Both the position numbers and the translations under genes were made by a program. This document shows, piece by piece, positions 1 to 7,873 of a stretch of DNA of 64,000 nucleotides (position 1 is the first letter of the stretch; every line of letters begins with the position of its first letter). Source of the DNA: Burkholderiales bacterium (GTDB lineage Bacteria > Pseudomonadota > Gammaproteobacteria > Burkholderiales > JAHFRG01); the NCBI GenBank assembly GCA_035543335.1, contig DASZZH010000003.1, forward strand, positions 16,514 to 80,513, in the 5' to 3' direction. The notes under the pieces were generated by a model. It was not told the origin of the DNA, did not search any database, and worked only from the letters and a program-made list of their open reading frames with translations.

Positions 1-509
1 GTCGAATGGCAGAAGGCGCACTGGATACCCATCGACCGGATCCTGCCCGCGCTGTCGAACTTGCCGGTCACCCCGACCACGGCGTTGAGCTTGAGCAAGG
101 CGAGAGTGGTGGCCGGATCGTCTAGGTCCACCTTGCCCGCTTTGATCTGCGACACCAGCGCATCGGGCAAAGCCTCCGTGTCCACTTTGAGGCCGACCGA
201 CAGCGCCGTCTTCGGGCTCACTCCGCCTCCGACGCCACCGTTTTTTTCGCCAGCAATGGCTTTGTGCAACTGCAAGGCATCGCCCCAGAAAGCTTCGGAG
301 CCAAAGGTGTCGAAGCGAAAGATCTGACGGCCTTCGTCCATCATGCGTTGCGCGTGCGCACTGATCTGGCGGTCGTTGTCGGAGAGCGGTTTTCGGGACG
401 CTTGCGTCTGGGCATTTCCTTGTTCCCCGCTGCCCCATCCGAATCCGATAAGAAGGGTAAACCCAATCAGGACAGAGACTGCAACCAGCCACATCCCCTT
501 ATGTTTCAT
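1..509 (-). CDS. c-type cytochrome, partial at window edge
   Basis: Reading from ATG at 509, preceded by a good ribosome site (AGGAG about 8 bases upstream), the frame stays open to the window edge (169 codons seen). A membrane-spanning signal segment (about residues 7-24) is followed by a conserved-looking stretch RQIFRFDTFGSEAFWGDALQ (61-80) and a heme-binding CAFCH at 164-168 just before the edge. It is therefore a periplasmic or membrane-anchored cytochrome c whose heme domain begins here and continues outside. The layout resembles di-heme cytochrome c/peroxidase-like proteins, but the C-terminal half that would decide this is missing. Confidence 0.8.
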   Translation of the reverse strand, partial: MKHKGMWLVAVSVLIGFTLLIGFGWGSGEQGNAQTQASRKPLSDNDRQISAHAQRMMDEGRQIFRFDTFGSEAFWGDALQLHKAIAGEKNGGVGGGVSPKTALSVGLKVDTEALPDALVSQIKAGKVDLDDPATTLALLKLNAVVGVTGKFDSAGRIRSMGIQCAFCHS

Positions 510-807
510 GAGGAAACTCCTGTTTGTAAGAGATGAGATTGCTTGATACGAGATTCGTCCAAAAACATCACAAAACCAGAGATGCCTCTCAATTCAACAG
601 CCAGACACCCCTTTCCTTGCCCCGCGACAGAGCGTAGATACATTGAACCTTTACTCATCCATGAAGGATCTTGAGGCAATTGCTATTATATTAGATGAAG
701 CTCAGGCGTCCAACGTTCTGGTGCGGGTAAAGCGCCAGCTGCGCTCTTCGGCGAGGATAAGCCCCATTATGGCGGGGCAGAAGGATAACCCGCTGAATTG
801 ATGTTCG
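510..807. other. Gene-poor stretch upstream of cytochrome gene
   Basis: This interval holds the upstream region of the minus-strand cytochrome. It also holds an unconvincing 46-codon frame on the plus strand (661-801, starting MKDLEAIAII) with no clear ribosome site and no recognised family. No RNA gene, terminator or repeat was seen. Confidence 0.3.
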
Positions 808-1188
808 TTGATCGGTAGGTTGGCCCAGTGGAGTGCCTACGAAACGAAGAAGTTTACGGCCCGGACGTCCGCTCATGGCCGAGACGTGACGGTCGCTAAC
901 GACCCAAAGCAGACACTCAGGGGACGACTGAACCCTGCAGACAGAGCGGTATCAGCGCAGCTCATTCGCAAGGTGTACGAAGCCGGTCCGCTCGCATGCC
1001 CCAAGTGCAAGGGGCCGATGCTAGTGATCGCGCTGATCGACGATCCGGCAGTCATCCGACGCATCCTCGAGCACCTGGGCCTGTGGGCGCCGCGGGCAAT
1101 GCAACGAAGTCCGCCACTGGGTCCCGAGGCCTGGCCGGTGCACGCCAGCCTGCCCCTCACCTACCACCCGGTTCCCGACATCGCCTGA
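808..1188 (+). pseudogene. IS91-family transposase, C-terminal relic
   Basis: The last ~75 residues match the C-terminal tail of IS91-type (Y2) transposases as I know them: LIRKVYEAGPLACPKCKGPM with its CxxC pair, then LIDDPAVIRRILEHLGLW, and the closing LPLTYHPVPDIA. The N-terminal catalytic part with the HUH and tyrosine motifs is absent, and upstream sequence does not extend the match. The first ~50 codons are degenerate. This is a decayed fragment without activity. A second fragment from a more N-terminal part of the same family lies on the other strand near 4.7 kb. Confidence 0.75.
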
Positions 1189-1211
1189 GCGCAGGGCGGC
1201 GCGCCCCGCGC

Positions 1212-1241
1212 TTGACTTGGCGCTCCCGGGGACTGCATAAT
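1212..1241 (+). promoter_or_regulatory. Sigma-70-like promoter before the membrane/VWA gene pair
   Basis: TTGACT (1212-1217) and CATAAT (1236-1241) are separated by 18 bases. A small inverted repeat, GCAAC-TTCC-GTTGC, follows immediately and could sit at the start of the transcript. The next gene on this strand starts at 1455. Confidence 0.5.
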
Positions 1242-1454
1242 TTGCCGCAACTTCCGTTGCGAAGCGCCCCGGCAGCGCGGATCGGACGGTGGAGCACGCG
1301 CGGGCAGCCCCGATCGCGCGCCATCGGGCGCACCGAGCACCAATCCGGCATCACTGCAGCGTTGCATTGGCACAGGATGCTGGCGACGGGCGCATTGATT
1401 TTCCTATTTCTTCGTATGACAATCGCCTATATGCGGTAGTAAAAGGGGGTCCCC

Positions 1455-2906
1455 ATGACAGGCTCGCAATTCTGGATGATCTGGCCGGATAACGCCATGT
1501 TGTCGGCGCTGATCCTGTTTCTCATCGCCATGATTTTTCTTTACGCCGCGCGCACGCCCATGCACGGCCTCATCCGCTCCATCGGCCATGCGCTCAGCGG
1601 CCCCCTGCGCATGGGCGCGCGCTGGCTGTTTGTGGCGGCAACAGAAATGAGGGAGCGCAACAAGTCCGTCTTGATGGCGCACGGACGCCAGGAGGTGGGC
1701 CAGCGCGTGGAGCGCGAATTCGAGCGCGTGGGCGTCCTGGTCACGCGCGACCTGCAGGGCTATCCGACCCTGCAGCGCAAGCTCCTCGAGGAGATCACAC
1801 GCATCGAGGAGGATTACAAGAAGTGTGGCGAGGTGCCGCCGCCGCCTCCCGACTGGGTCGAGGCCGTCGCCGCGGTCGCCAACATCAAGTCAGGCGGCAC
1901 CGAAGTGGTGCAGAAGATCCTCGACGAGATCCGCCAGTCGGTCAACAAAATCCACGACAAGGCCATTGCCGAGTATCGCCGCTCCTACGAGACGCGACAC
2001 AAGATCCTGGAAGGGTTCATGCCGTTCTGGCGGTCCGTCGACAAGACCATGACGCAGGTCGACAAGAAAGTGACCGGTCTGCAGGAAAGCGCCGGGGCCG
2101 TGGACGCGCAGATGGAAAGATACAAGCAGATCAACGCCAAGACCGACAAGGCCGAACATGCCCTGACGAACTCGGCATTCACCCAGTTCGCCATCGCGGC
2201 CATCGTCATGGCCGTGGCGATAGGCGGGGCGTTCATCAACTTCAAGTTGATCGCACTGCCGATGTCGGAAATGGTCGGCGCGGGCGACTACATCACCTCG
2301 TCGCTGCGCACCTCCGAAGTGGCCGCGCTCGTGATCATCCTCGTCGAGGCGTCGATGGGGTTGTTCCTGATGGAGTCCCTGCGGATCACGCACCTCTTCC
2401 CGCGCATTGCCAACCTGAACGACCGCATGCGGCATCGCATGATCTGGATATCGCTTGTCCTCCTGGTAACGCTGGCGGGAATCGAGGCCGCCCTCGCGCT
2501 GATGCGCGACATACTGATCGCCGACAAGCAGGCCCTGCTGCAAACGCTTGCCGCCACGCAGCCGACCGCGGCCACAGAAGGCTGGATTGCGCGCATTCCG
2601 ACCGCCGGCCAGATGGTATTGGGATTCATCCTGCCCTTCGCGCTGGCTTTTGTCGCGGTCCCGCTCGAGTCCTTCATCCATTCGACCAGGACCGTCGCCG
2701 GCGCGCTGCTGGTCATGCTGGTCCGCGCGCTGGGGTTCGCGCTGCGCATCCTCAGCAATCTGGCGCGGCAGACGAGCCGCGTGCTGATCCACTTCTACGA
2801 TCTGCTGATCATATTGCCGCTTCTCCTCGAGCACCTAGTAAGGGCGACGCGCGGCGGCGGGGCGGGGGTGAAGGCGCGACCCCTGGATATCGGCGGCAAA
2901 CTGTAG
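1455..2906 (+). CDS. Large membrane protein with central coiled coil, unknown function
   Basis: 483 residues, with AGGGGG just upstream of the ATG. One membrane segment lies near the N-terminus (about 15-32). A long charged, probably coiled-coil region follows (about 75-235), then four to six membrane segments in the C-terminal half (about 243-268, 288-310, 328-350, 385-405, 412-430, 445-460). No catalytic motif was recognised. The gene lies 24 bases before a von Willebrand A lipoprotein on the same strand, so the two are probably co-transcribed and may form an envelope complex. I cannot assign a family. Confidence 0.75.
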   Translation: MTGSQFWMIWPDNAMLSALILFLIAMIFLYAARTPMHGLIRSIGHALSGPLRMGARWLFVAATEMRERNKSVLMAHGRQEVGQRVEREFERVGVLVTRDLQGYPTLQRKLLEEITRIEEDYKKCGEVPPPPPDWVEAVAAVANIKSGGTEVVQKILDEIRQSVNKIHDKAIAEYRRSYETRHKILEGFMPFWRSVDKTMTQVDKKVTGLQESAGAVDAQMERYKQINAKTDKAEHALTNSAFTQFAIAAIVMAVAIGGAFINFKLIALPMSEMVGAGDYITSSLRTSEVAALVIILVEASMGLFLMESLRITHLFPRIANLNDRMRHRMIWISLVLLVTLAGIEAALALMRDILIADKQALLQTLAATQPTAATEGWIARIPTAGQMVLGFILPFALAFVAVPLESFIHSTRTVAGALLVMLVRALGFALRILSNLARQTSRVLIHFYDLLIILPLLLEHLVRATRGGGAGVKARPLDIGGKL

Positions 2907-2930
2907 AACTCAATTGAGCAGGGGGCGATC

Positions 2931-3596
2931 ATGATCAAGCGGGCGTTCCTGGCGTCATTGTCGATTCTCGGGCTGCTGGCGGCCCTTTCCGGCTGCGTTG
3001 ACTCGCGCGGCCAGGCCCACGCGGTGTACATGCTCGTGGACACCTCCGGGACCTACGCACGCGAATCCGCAAAGGCCCAGATCATCATCAATTACCTGCT
3101 GGGAACGCTCCAGTCCGGTGATTCGCTGGCAGTGGCGCGGGTGGAAAGCCGCAGCTTCAGCGAGAAGGACATTATCGCCAAGGCCATGTTCGATACGCGC
3201 CCGTCCCAGGCCAATGCTCAGAAGCGCGCCTTCCGCGACAAGATCGACGCATTTCTCAAGACGGTCAAAGGCAGCGCCTATACCGATATAACCGGCGGGC
3301 TGATCCAGGGCGCGGAATTCCTGAACGAAACGGGGGCGGGGAAAAAGACTATCCTCATTTTCTCCGACATGCAGGAGGAACTCGATAATGCGACGATCCG
3401 CAACTTCCCCATCAGCCTCAAGAACATCCGCGTGATCGCGGTCAATGTCACCAAGCTCAAGACGGACAATATCGATCCGAGGCGCTACCTCGGCCGGTTG
3501 GAGGCTTGGCAGAAGCAGGTCGAGGCGGCCGGGGCGTCCGAGTGGAAGGTGATCAACGACATCGAACACCTCGATGCGATCTTTTCGAAAAGCTAG
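2931..3596 (+). CDS. von Willebrand factor A-type lipoprotein
   Basis: 221 residues. A signal peptide ends in a lipobox (LSGC, Cys22), so the protein is a predicted lipoprotein. It starts straight into a VWA-like fold: YMLVDTSGTY (D37, S39, T41) is a MIDAS metal-site motif, with further candidate ligands in YTDITGG (about 112-118) and ILIFSDMQEE (about 139-148). VWA domains bind protein partners through a metal ion. The upstream multi-pass membrane protein with a coiled coil is the obvious partner. The C-terminal part (KVINDIEHLDAIF) carries no other known domain. No similarity to a characterised system was recognised. Confidence 0.8.
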   Translation: MIKRAFLASLSILGLLAALSGCVDSRGQAHAVYMLVDTSGTYARESAKAQIIINYLLGTLQSGDSLAVARVESRSFSEKDIIAKAMFDTRPSQANAQKRAFRDKIDAFLKTVKGSAYTDITGGLIQGAEFLNETGAGKKTILIFSDMQEELDNATIRNFPISLKNIRVIAVNVTKLKTDNIDPRRYLGRLEAWQKQVEAAGASEWKVINDIEHLDAIFSKS

Positions 3597-3756
3597 CAAT
3601 TAGCTCGACGAGGAGGAGTTCCTCGAGGACTTTACCGGCGGGCGTAGCGCCACGATCGCATCCAGTACGTCAGGCAATAACTTCACAGCGTGACCGTTCG
3701 CCCCGGCAACGACGATTGACAACGGGGCGCTCCGTCCGTTCGTCTGTACTTTGCGA

Positions 3757-4059
3757 TCAACGCTCAACTTTATCGTGGGACCCGACGTCGCGGATCGTTT
3801 CGCCCTCGATCACGCGCCCGCCCGGCCGCCGCTCGCGCATCTGTCTACGCAGTTCACGCGTTTTCCACCACAGGTAGCCCCAAACCAGCAACCCACCTGT
3901 CACCAAGATTGCGAACACCAGCAGTGAGAACATGAACGCCACGACCAGCAGCACAGCACCCGACGCAAACGTCAGCACCTTACCCAGCAAGCCTAACGCA
4001 TTCGTGCTAAAGCGCGCGTCACTCCCAGTGAGTGTGGACCGCTCCTCGTCAGTTTGCAT
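3757..4059 (-). CDS. Small conserved membrane protein, unknown function
   Basis: 100 residues from the ATG at 4059, chosen because AAGGAA lies a few bases upstream; a longer frame to 4251 has no such support. Two close membrane segments (about 20-55: LGLLGKVLTFASGAVLLVVA, then FAILVTGGLLVWGYLWW) are followed by a basic cytoplasmic tail (KTRELRRQMRERRPGGRVIE). Similar small proteins with this tail are common in betaproteobacteria, from memory, without known function. It stands alone; the 160 bases between it and the VWA gene hold only a short GC-rich inverted repeat. Confidence 0.65.
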   Translation of the reverse strand: MQTDEERSTLTGSDARFSTNALGLLGKVLTFASGAVLLVVAFMFSLLVFAILVTGGLLVWGYLWWKTRELRRQMRERRPGGRVIEGETIRDVGSHDKVER

Positions 4060-4304
4060 CAAATTCCTTGCTGCAGTTCCCTGCGCAAATCCGGCGTAGT
4101 GTGCATTGTAAGGTTTTGGTGGGTGCCGGGATAGTTCCGTTCGGCCGACAGCCGCAAACTCCACGTCGATCCAAACCGCAGCGAATTCGCGGGGCCCGTC
4201 GAGGTTCGCGGGGCGAACCAGCCTGCGGCTTTGCCGTAAGGGCTCTCGCAAAAGTTTCCAGGTCGGACGGGCGCTTTCCGACCCAAAGCGGTCATTCCCG
4301 CTGA

Positions 4305-4346
4305 CTGTTAATCCGCAGGTCGAGGTTCGAGTCCTTGTCGGGGAGC
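4305..4346 (+). repeat. Degenerate 3' half of tRNA-Asn (candidate attachment-site scar)
   Basis: The stretch reads from the anticodon loop (CTGTTAATCCGCAGGTCG) through a damaged T arm to GGGGAGC, matching the 3' half of bacterial tRNA-Asn(GTT). No 5' half precedes it, so it is not a tRNA gene. A better-preserved copy in the same orientation lies at 13790-13834. Displaced tRNA 3' halves are the usual scar of tyrosine-recombinase integration. Its last few bases overlap the start of an IS3 relic. Confidence 0.65.
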
Positions 4347-4459
4347 TGTTCTACGGATTAAAGGGCTGCAAGTGATCATCGATCAATGCATCATGCACTA
4401 TCACACCGAGCAGCCGCGTAGCAGCGTGGGCTACCGACTGCCGGCGCCGGCGGATTGGG
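4340..4459 (+). pseudogene. IS3-family transposase (orfB), C-terminal relic
   Basis: Two frames read GELFYGLKGCK and then, after a shift, IIDQCIMHYHTEQPRSSVGY followed by RLPAPADW. This is the tail of the IS3-family DDE transposase (usual form ...HYNTERPHSSLGYRPPAP). A frameshift near 4370 and the loss of everything upstream make it a dead fragment. It joins the tRNA-Asn scar at the shared bases CGGGGAG. Confidence 0.6.
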
Positions 4460-4550
4460 TTGATTTTTCAATATCGCCTTGCGTTGAAGGATGTATTTGC
4501 TGATCGGGCCTTTCGTCCACTCAACAAACGAAGAGATATTATGCTCATCT

Positions 4551-4576
4551 CGCGCATGCGCGCATGCGCGCATGCG
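4551..4576. repeat. Three tandem CGCATGCG units (alternating purine-pyrimidine)
   Basis: A 26-base run strictly alternates pyrimidine and purine and is self-complementary in each 8-base unit. Such tracts can adopt Z-DNA or cruciform structure. No gene is attached to it, and the AT-rich sequence that follows has no recognised site. Confidence 0.6.
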
Positions 4577-4695
4577 GGAAATCATAAATTAATTTTGTTT
4601 CCGCACGCAAAATAATCACGTTGATTGCATTTAATTTAGATCATATCCCTGCGCAGCAAATTATTTTAGTGTTTGACGTTCCCGGTCCCGACATG

Positions 4696-4812
4696 TCAGT
4701 ACTTTTCCAGCTTTTTTCCTCGGTCGGCCCCCGGCATAACATGGAAGCTGCTCTTCAGGCCCAGACGCATCTTGGAATGTTCGATGACCGTGCCGCTTCC
4801 CGCGCTTAAAAT
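4696..4812 (-). pseudogene. IS91-family transposase, internal relic
   Basis: On the minus strand, AGSGTVIEHSKMRLGLKSSF followed by HVMPGAD resembles the IS91-type transposase stretch that normally reads SGTVIYRSKMHLGLK.NFQVMPGAEW. The frame hits a stop shortly afterwards at 4696. Together with the plus-strand C-terminal relic at 0.8-1.2 kb it shows that IS91-like elements once occupied this region. Between this relic and 5105 nothing else was recognised. Confidence 0.55.
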
Positions 4813-5105
4813 TTTCTGTAGAATGTCATATCGTGACTTGTGTTTCCGTGACGCCGCAGCAGAACGGCCACCCACTGATTGCTGGTATCGCGGGGCCAAT
4901 CGCCGGGGGCGGTGAGAGTTCTTACATGCAAGAAGATGTGAAGAAAAATGAACAAAACATGAGTGTTTTATCAAGATGAGCAGATCGATACTGAACGTGC
5001 GGCACAACCGAGGGAATCGGATCGGGGATTGCACTATGTCCGGGAGAGTTTGGGAAAAATGGACTTCATGACCCCTTTGAGGGCAGTTCCAGTGGGAAGC
5101 ACGTC

Positions 5106-5717
5106 ATGATGACAGCGCCGACTTACGGGAAGTGGTGCAATCGCAAGTTGTGGACGGTGCACGAGGCGATCTGCCTGCTGTTGGCGATAGAACCGGAAAC
5201 CCCGTGGCTCAAGGATTCACACAGCGTTGGGGGCGCCAACCCGCTGATCGTGGCGCTCGAGCAATATGCCGAACTTGTCCGCGAAGCGATGATCGGCGGC
5301 ACTCTGAAGCCGTTCAGCCGGGACGATCTGTCGCTGGCGGTGCCGGACCGTCGCGTAAACCCGCGCGAATTTCTCGAGTGGGCTCAAAGCCGGCAAATTG
5401 CTATCCCGAACGAGCTGGCCCCGGTGCTGGAGCAGGACCCGTTGCAGCGTCTGGCGGAGGGAATTGCAGGCGCCGAGTTGAGCGCCCGGCATTATTCTCG
5501 GCGTATCGTCGACCGCTTCCCGGATGCCCACGAGCAGGTCCTGGGCGCAGCCCTTGCAGTGCTCAGGAGCTTTCCCGAACGCTGTCGCGATGTCGCAGGC
5601 ATACGGCGCATCATCGAGGACAATGCGTCGTTGATCTGGCCGGATACCCACAAGCTTCCGCTGCGGGCGGACGAGGTAGAGCGCCTGATCGGCCGCTGGC
5701 TTAACCGCCTGGGCTGA
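5106..5717 (+). CDS. Unknown protein at the head of the formylmethanofuran operon
   Basis: 203 residues, with GGAAG about 8 bases before the ATG. The protein is soluble, with no signal or membrane segment. The N-terminus (KLWTVHEAICLLLAIEPETP) has a pattern seen in several uncharacterised proteobacterial proteins, and the C-terminus (IRRIIEDNASLIWP...EVERLIGRWL) is helical. No metal or nucleotide motif was seen. It lies 43 bases before the ferredoxin gene and on the same strand as the next seven genes, so it probably belongs to the operon. A regulatory or assembly role is conceivable but unsupported. Confidence 0.7.
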   Translation: MMTAPTYGKWCNRKLWTVHEAICLLLAIEPETPWLKDSHSVGGANPLIVALEQYAELVREAMIGGTLKPFSRDDLSLAVPDRRVNPREFLEWAQSRQIAIPNELAPVLEQDPLQRLAEGIAGAELSARHYSRRIVDRFPDAHEQVLGAALAVLRSFPERCRDVAGIRRIIEDNASLIWPDTHKLPLRADEVERLIGRWLNRLG

Positions 5718-5760
5718 GAGGCTATCTCCGACCCTTCACTACAACACAATTGGAAACGTC

Positions 5761-6066
5761 ATGACCACCATTGTCACCGACAACTGCAAAGAATGCCGCT
5801 TCACCGACTGCGTCACGGTGTGCCCCGTTGCCTGTTTCCACGCTGACGACAACATGCTGTACATCGACAATCTGGTGTGCATCCAGTGCAGCGCCTGCAT
5901 TCCGATATGCCCGGTGCACGCGATCTATGCCGATGACGACATCCCCGAGGACAAGCGCCAATACATCGAGATCAACGCCGAGCGCTCGCAGGCGCTCCCC
6001 GTGATAAGCGACAAGCAGGAGCCCTTGCCCGGCGCGCTCGAGCGCAAGACGGCACTCGGCTACTGA
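5761..6066 (+). CDS. fdxA: 7Fe (3Fe-4S/4Fe-4S) ferredoxin, FdxA type
   Basis: 101 residues with nine cysteines. C9-x2-C12-x4-C17-x3-C21-P and C40-x2-C43-x2-C46-x3-C50-P give the typical FdxA arrangement (NCKECRFTDCVTVCPVACF, then CIQCSACIPICPVHAI), which binds one [3Fe-4S] and one [4Fe-4S] cluster. It is a small cytoplasmic electron carrier of low potential. It sits between an unknown gene and a ferredoxin-NADP reductase and just upstream of formylmethanofuran dehydrogenase subunits, so it probably shuttles electrons between that enzyme and NADP. The start ATG at 5761 follows a weak ribosome site. Confidence 0.9.
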   Translation: MTTIVTDNCKECRFTDCVTVCPVACFHADDNMLYIDNLVCIQCSACIPICPVHAIYADDDIPEDKRQYIEINAERSQALPVISDKQEPLPGALERKTALGY

Positions 6067-6078
6067 CACCAGCCTGCC

Positions 6079-7455
6079 ATGGACGCGCCAGGAACCGCGG
6101 GCAACCCGCTTCGCGTGGTGGTGGTGGGTGCCGGTCCAAGCGGCTTCTATGCCGCGGAGGCGCTGCTCAAGAGTGGTCAGACAGTAAGCGTCGACATGAT
6201 CGAGCGGCTGCCCGCGCCCTACGGGCTGGTGCGCTATGGCGTGGCGCCGGACCATCCCAAGCTCAAGGAAGCGATCCTGGTCTACGCTGTGATCGCGCGC
6301 CTGCCCCACTTCAACCTGCTGGGTAATGTCGCGGTCGGACGCGACGTGACGGTCGAAGAGCTGCGCGCCCATTATCACGGCGTTATTTTTGCTTGCGGCG
6401 CGGAAACTGATCGCCGTCTCGGCGTCCCCGGCGAGGATCTCCCGGGCAGCCACACCGCCACCGAGTTCGTCGCCTGGTATAACGGCCATCCGGACTATCG
6501 GGAGCGCAGCTTCGATCTATCTGCTGAAGTCGTGGCCATCGTCGGTCAGGGCAATGTCGCGGCAGACGTCTGCCGCATCCTTGCCAAGTCGGTCGATGAG
6601 CTCAAGGCCACAGACATCTCAGAGCATGCCCTGGATGCCTTGGCAGCTAGCCGCGTGCGGGAGATACATGTCATCGGGCGACGCGGCGCGGCGCAAGCCA
6701 AGTTCACCAACAAGGAATTGAAGGAACTGGGAGAGCTGGCCAGCTGCGATGATGTCGTCGATCCGCAAGACATGGAACTCAATTCCGAAAGCGTCGCTGA
6801 ACTCGAAGTCAAGAGCAACTTCGTGAGTGCGAAAAACGTCGAGATCTTCCGCGCTTTCGCTGCCCGCGCCCCGACCGGCAAGCCGCGCCGCATTGTCTTT
6901 CACTTCCTGAAGAGCCCGGTTGCGCTCACCGGCGCCGCACGCATGGAGCAGGTCGTGTTGGGGCGCAATCGGCTCGAAGGCGCCCCCATGCAGCAAGTGG
7001 CGCGGGAAACCGGTGAAACCGATCTGCTGCGGTGCGGGCTGCTGTTCCGCAGTATCGGATATTCCGGAGTGCCGATCCCGGGCGTCCCGTTCGACGCCCG
7101 CCGGGGCGTATTTCCGACCCAGGACGGGCGCATTGTAGACGGCAGCGGCGTGCCAGGGCTTTATGCGGCAGGCTGGATCAAGCGCGGACCGACCGGGATC
7201 ATCGGCACCAACCGGGCCGACAGCATAGCCACAGTCAAGTCACTGCTCGCCGACCTTCCCCGCTTGGCGCCCGCGGCGAAAGCCGGCGCCGAAGCTCTGG
7301 TGCCGCTGCTTGCATCGCGCGGCGTGCGCGTCGTAAACCTCGCTGACTGGCTCAAGATCGACGCAGCTGAAGTTGCGCGCGGCCAGCCCAAGGGCAAACC
7401 GCGCGAGAAGTTCACGCGCGTGGCCGAGATGCTTCAGTGCCTCGACGGTTCTTGA
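6079..7455 (+). CDS. fprA: Ferredoxin-NADP reductase, adrenodoxin-reductase type
   Basis: 458 residues, the normal length of the FprA/adrenodoxin reductase family. The FAD-binding site VVVGAGPSGFYAAE is at the N-terminus, then ERLPAPYGLVRYGVAPDHP, a hallmark of this family. A second nucleotide site, VAIVGQGNVAADV (about 153-165), binds NADP. GPTGIIGTNRADS near the C-terminus is also typical. It transfers electrons between ferredoxin and NADP(H). It begins 12 bases after the ferredoxin stop and is followed 50 bases later by subunit D of formylmethanofuran dehydrogenase, so a functional link is likely. Confidence 0.9.
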   Translation: MDAPGTAGNPLRVVVVGAGPSGFYAAEALLKSGQTVSVDMIERLPAPYGLVRYGVAPDHPKLKEAILVYAVIARLPHFNLLGNVAVGRDVTVEELRAHYHGVIFACGAETDRRLGVPGEDLPGSHTATEFVAWYNGHPDYRERSFDLSAEVVAIVGQGNVAADVCRILAKSVDELKATDISEHALDALAASRVREIHVIGRRGAAQAKFTNKELKELGELASCDDVVDPQDMELNSESVAELEVKSNFVSAKNVEIFRAFAARAPTGKPRRIVFHFLKSPVALTGAARMEQVVLGRNRLEGAPMQQVARETGETDLLRCGLLFRSIGYSGVPIPGVPFDARRGVFPTQDGRIVDGSGVPGLYAAGWIKRGPTGIIGTNRADSIATVKSLLADLPRLAPAAKAGAEALVPLLASRGVRVVNLADWLKIDAAEVARGQPKGKPREKFTRVAEMLQCLDGS

Positions 7456-7505
7456 CGGTGCGGGTTAGCCTATGTTCGAATGGATAGCTAAAGGAGAATA
7501 CCATC

Positions 7506-7853
7506 GTGCCCGAAACCATGACACTGATCGGCGGACGCACGTCGCGGCAGGGCACTTCGCTCTGTGCCGGCAAGCTTGAAGCCGAATACATCGAGGTCTC
7601 TTCCACAGTGGAGATGAACGCGGAGGACATGGCGCGGCTCGGCCTCAAGGACGGCGACCCGGTACGCCTGCGTAGCGCTAGCGGTGAGGTGGACGTGCGT
7701 TGCAAGGGGCGAACGACCAAGGACCTGCCGCCCGGGCTGCTGTTCATCGCCTACGGCCCGCTTTCCAGCCGGCTGATGGCAAGCGACACGGCCGGCAGCG
7801 GCATGCCCATCTCCAAGCACATCGCGGTAACGGTCGAACCGGTCTCCGGGTAA
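7506..7853 (+). CDS. fwdD: Formylmethanofuran dehydrogenase subunit D (molybdopterin-dinucleotide-binding domain)
   Basis: 115 residues from a GTG at 7506 with AAGGAG about 10 bases upstream. It is a single molydop-binding fold as in archaeal FwdD/FmdD: TLIGGRTSRQGTSLCAGKL, then EMNAEDMARLGLKDGDPVRL and FIAYGPLSSRLMASDTAGSG with MP. In archaea this small subunit completes the Mo/W-pterin site of subunit B, which lacks its own C-terminal domain. To my knowledge the hydrolytic Fhc complex of methylotrophic bacteria has no such subunit. It is immediately followed (20 bases) by subunit B. Confidence 0.85.
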   Translation: MPETMTLIGGRTSRQGTSLCAGKLEAEYIEVSSTVEMNAEDMARLGLKDGDPVRLRSASGEVDVRCKGRTTKDLPPGLLFIAYGPLSSRLMASDTAGSGMPISKHIAVTVEPVSG

Positions 7854-7873
7854 GGCCAGGAGGGACGCACATC

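Noticed and set aside
1823..2917. Long plus-strand frame (364 codons) and a minus-strand frame (1890-2834) over the membrane-protein gene
   Set aside because: Both are Arg/Gly/His-rich shadows of a high-GC gene; the 1455-2906 frame has the ribosome site and membrane segments.
4621..4809. Small plus-strand frame (62 codons) in the relic region
   Set aside because: No ribosome site, and it is antisense to the IS91 relic, which explains the sequence better.
7700..7873. Upstream extension of fwdB
   Set aside because: It overlaps fwdD in another frame and reads as low-complexity sequence; the ATG at 7874 begins the conserved N-terminus.
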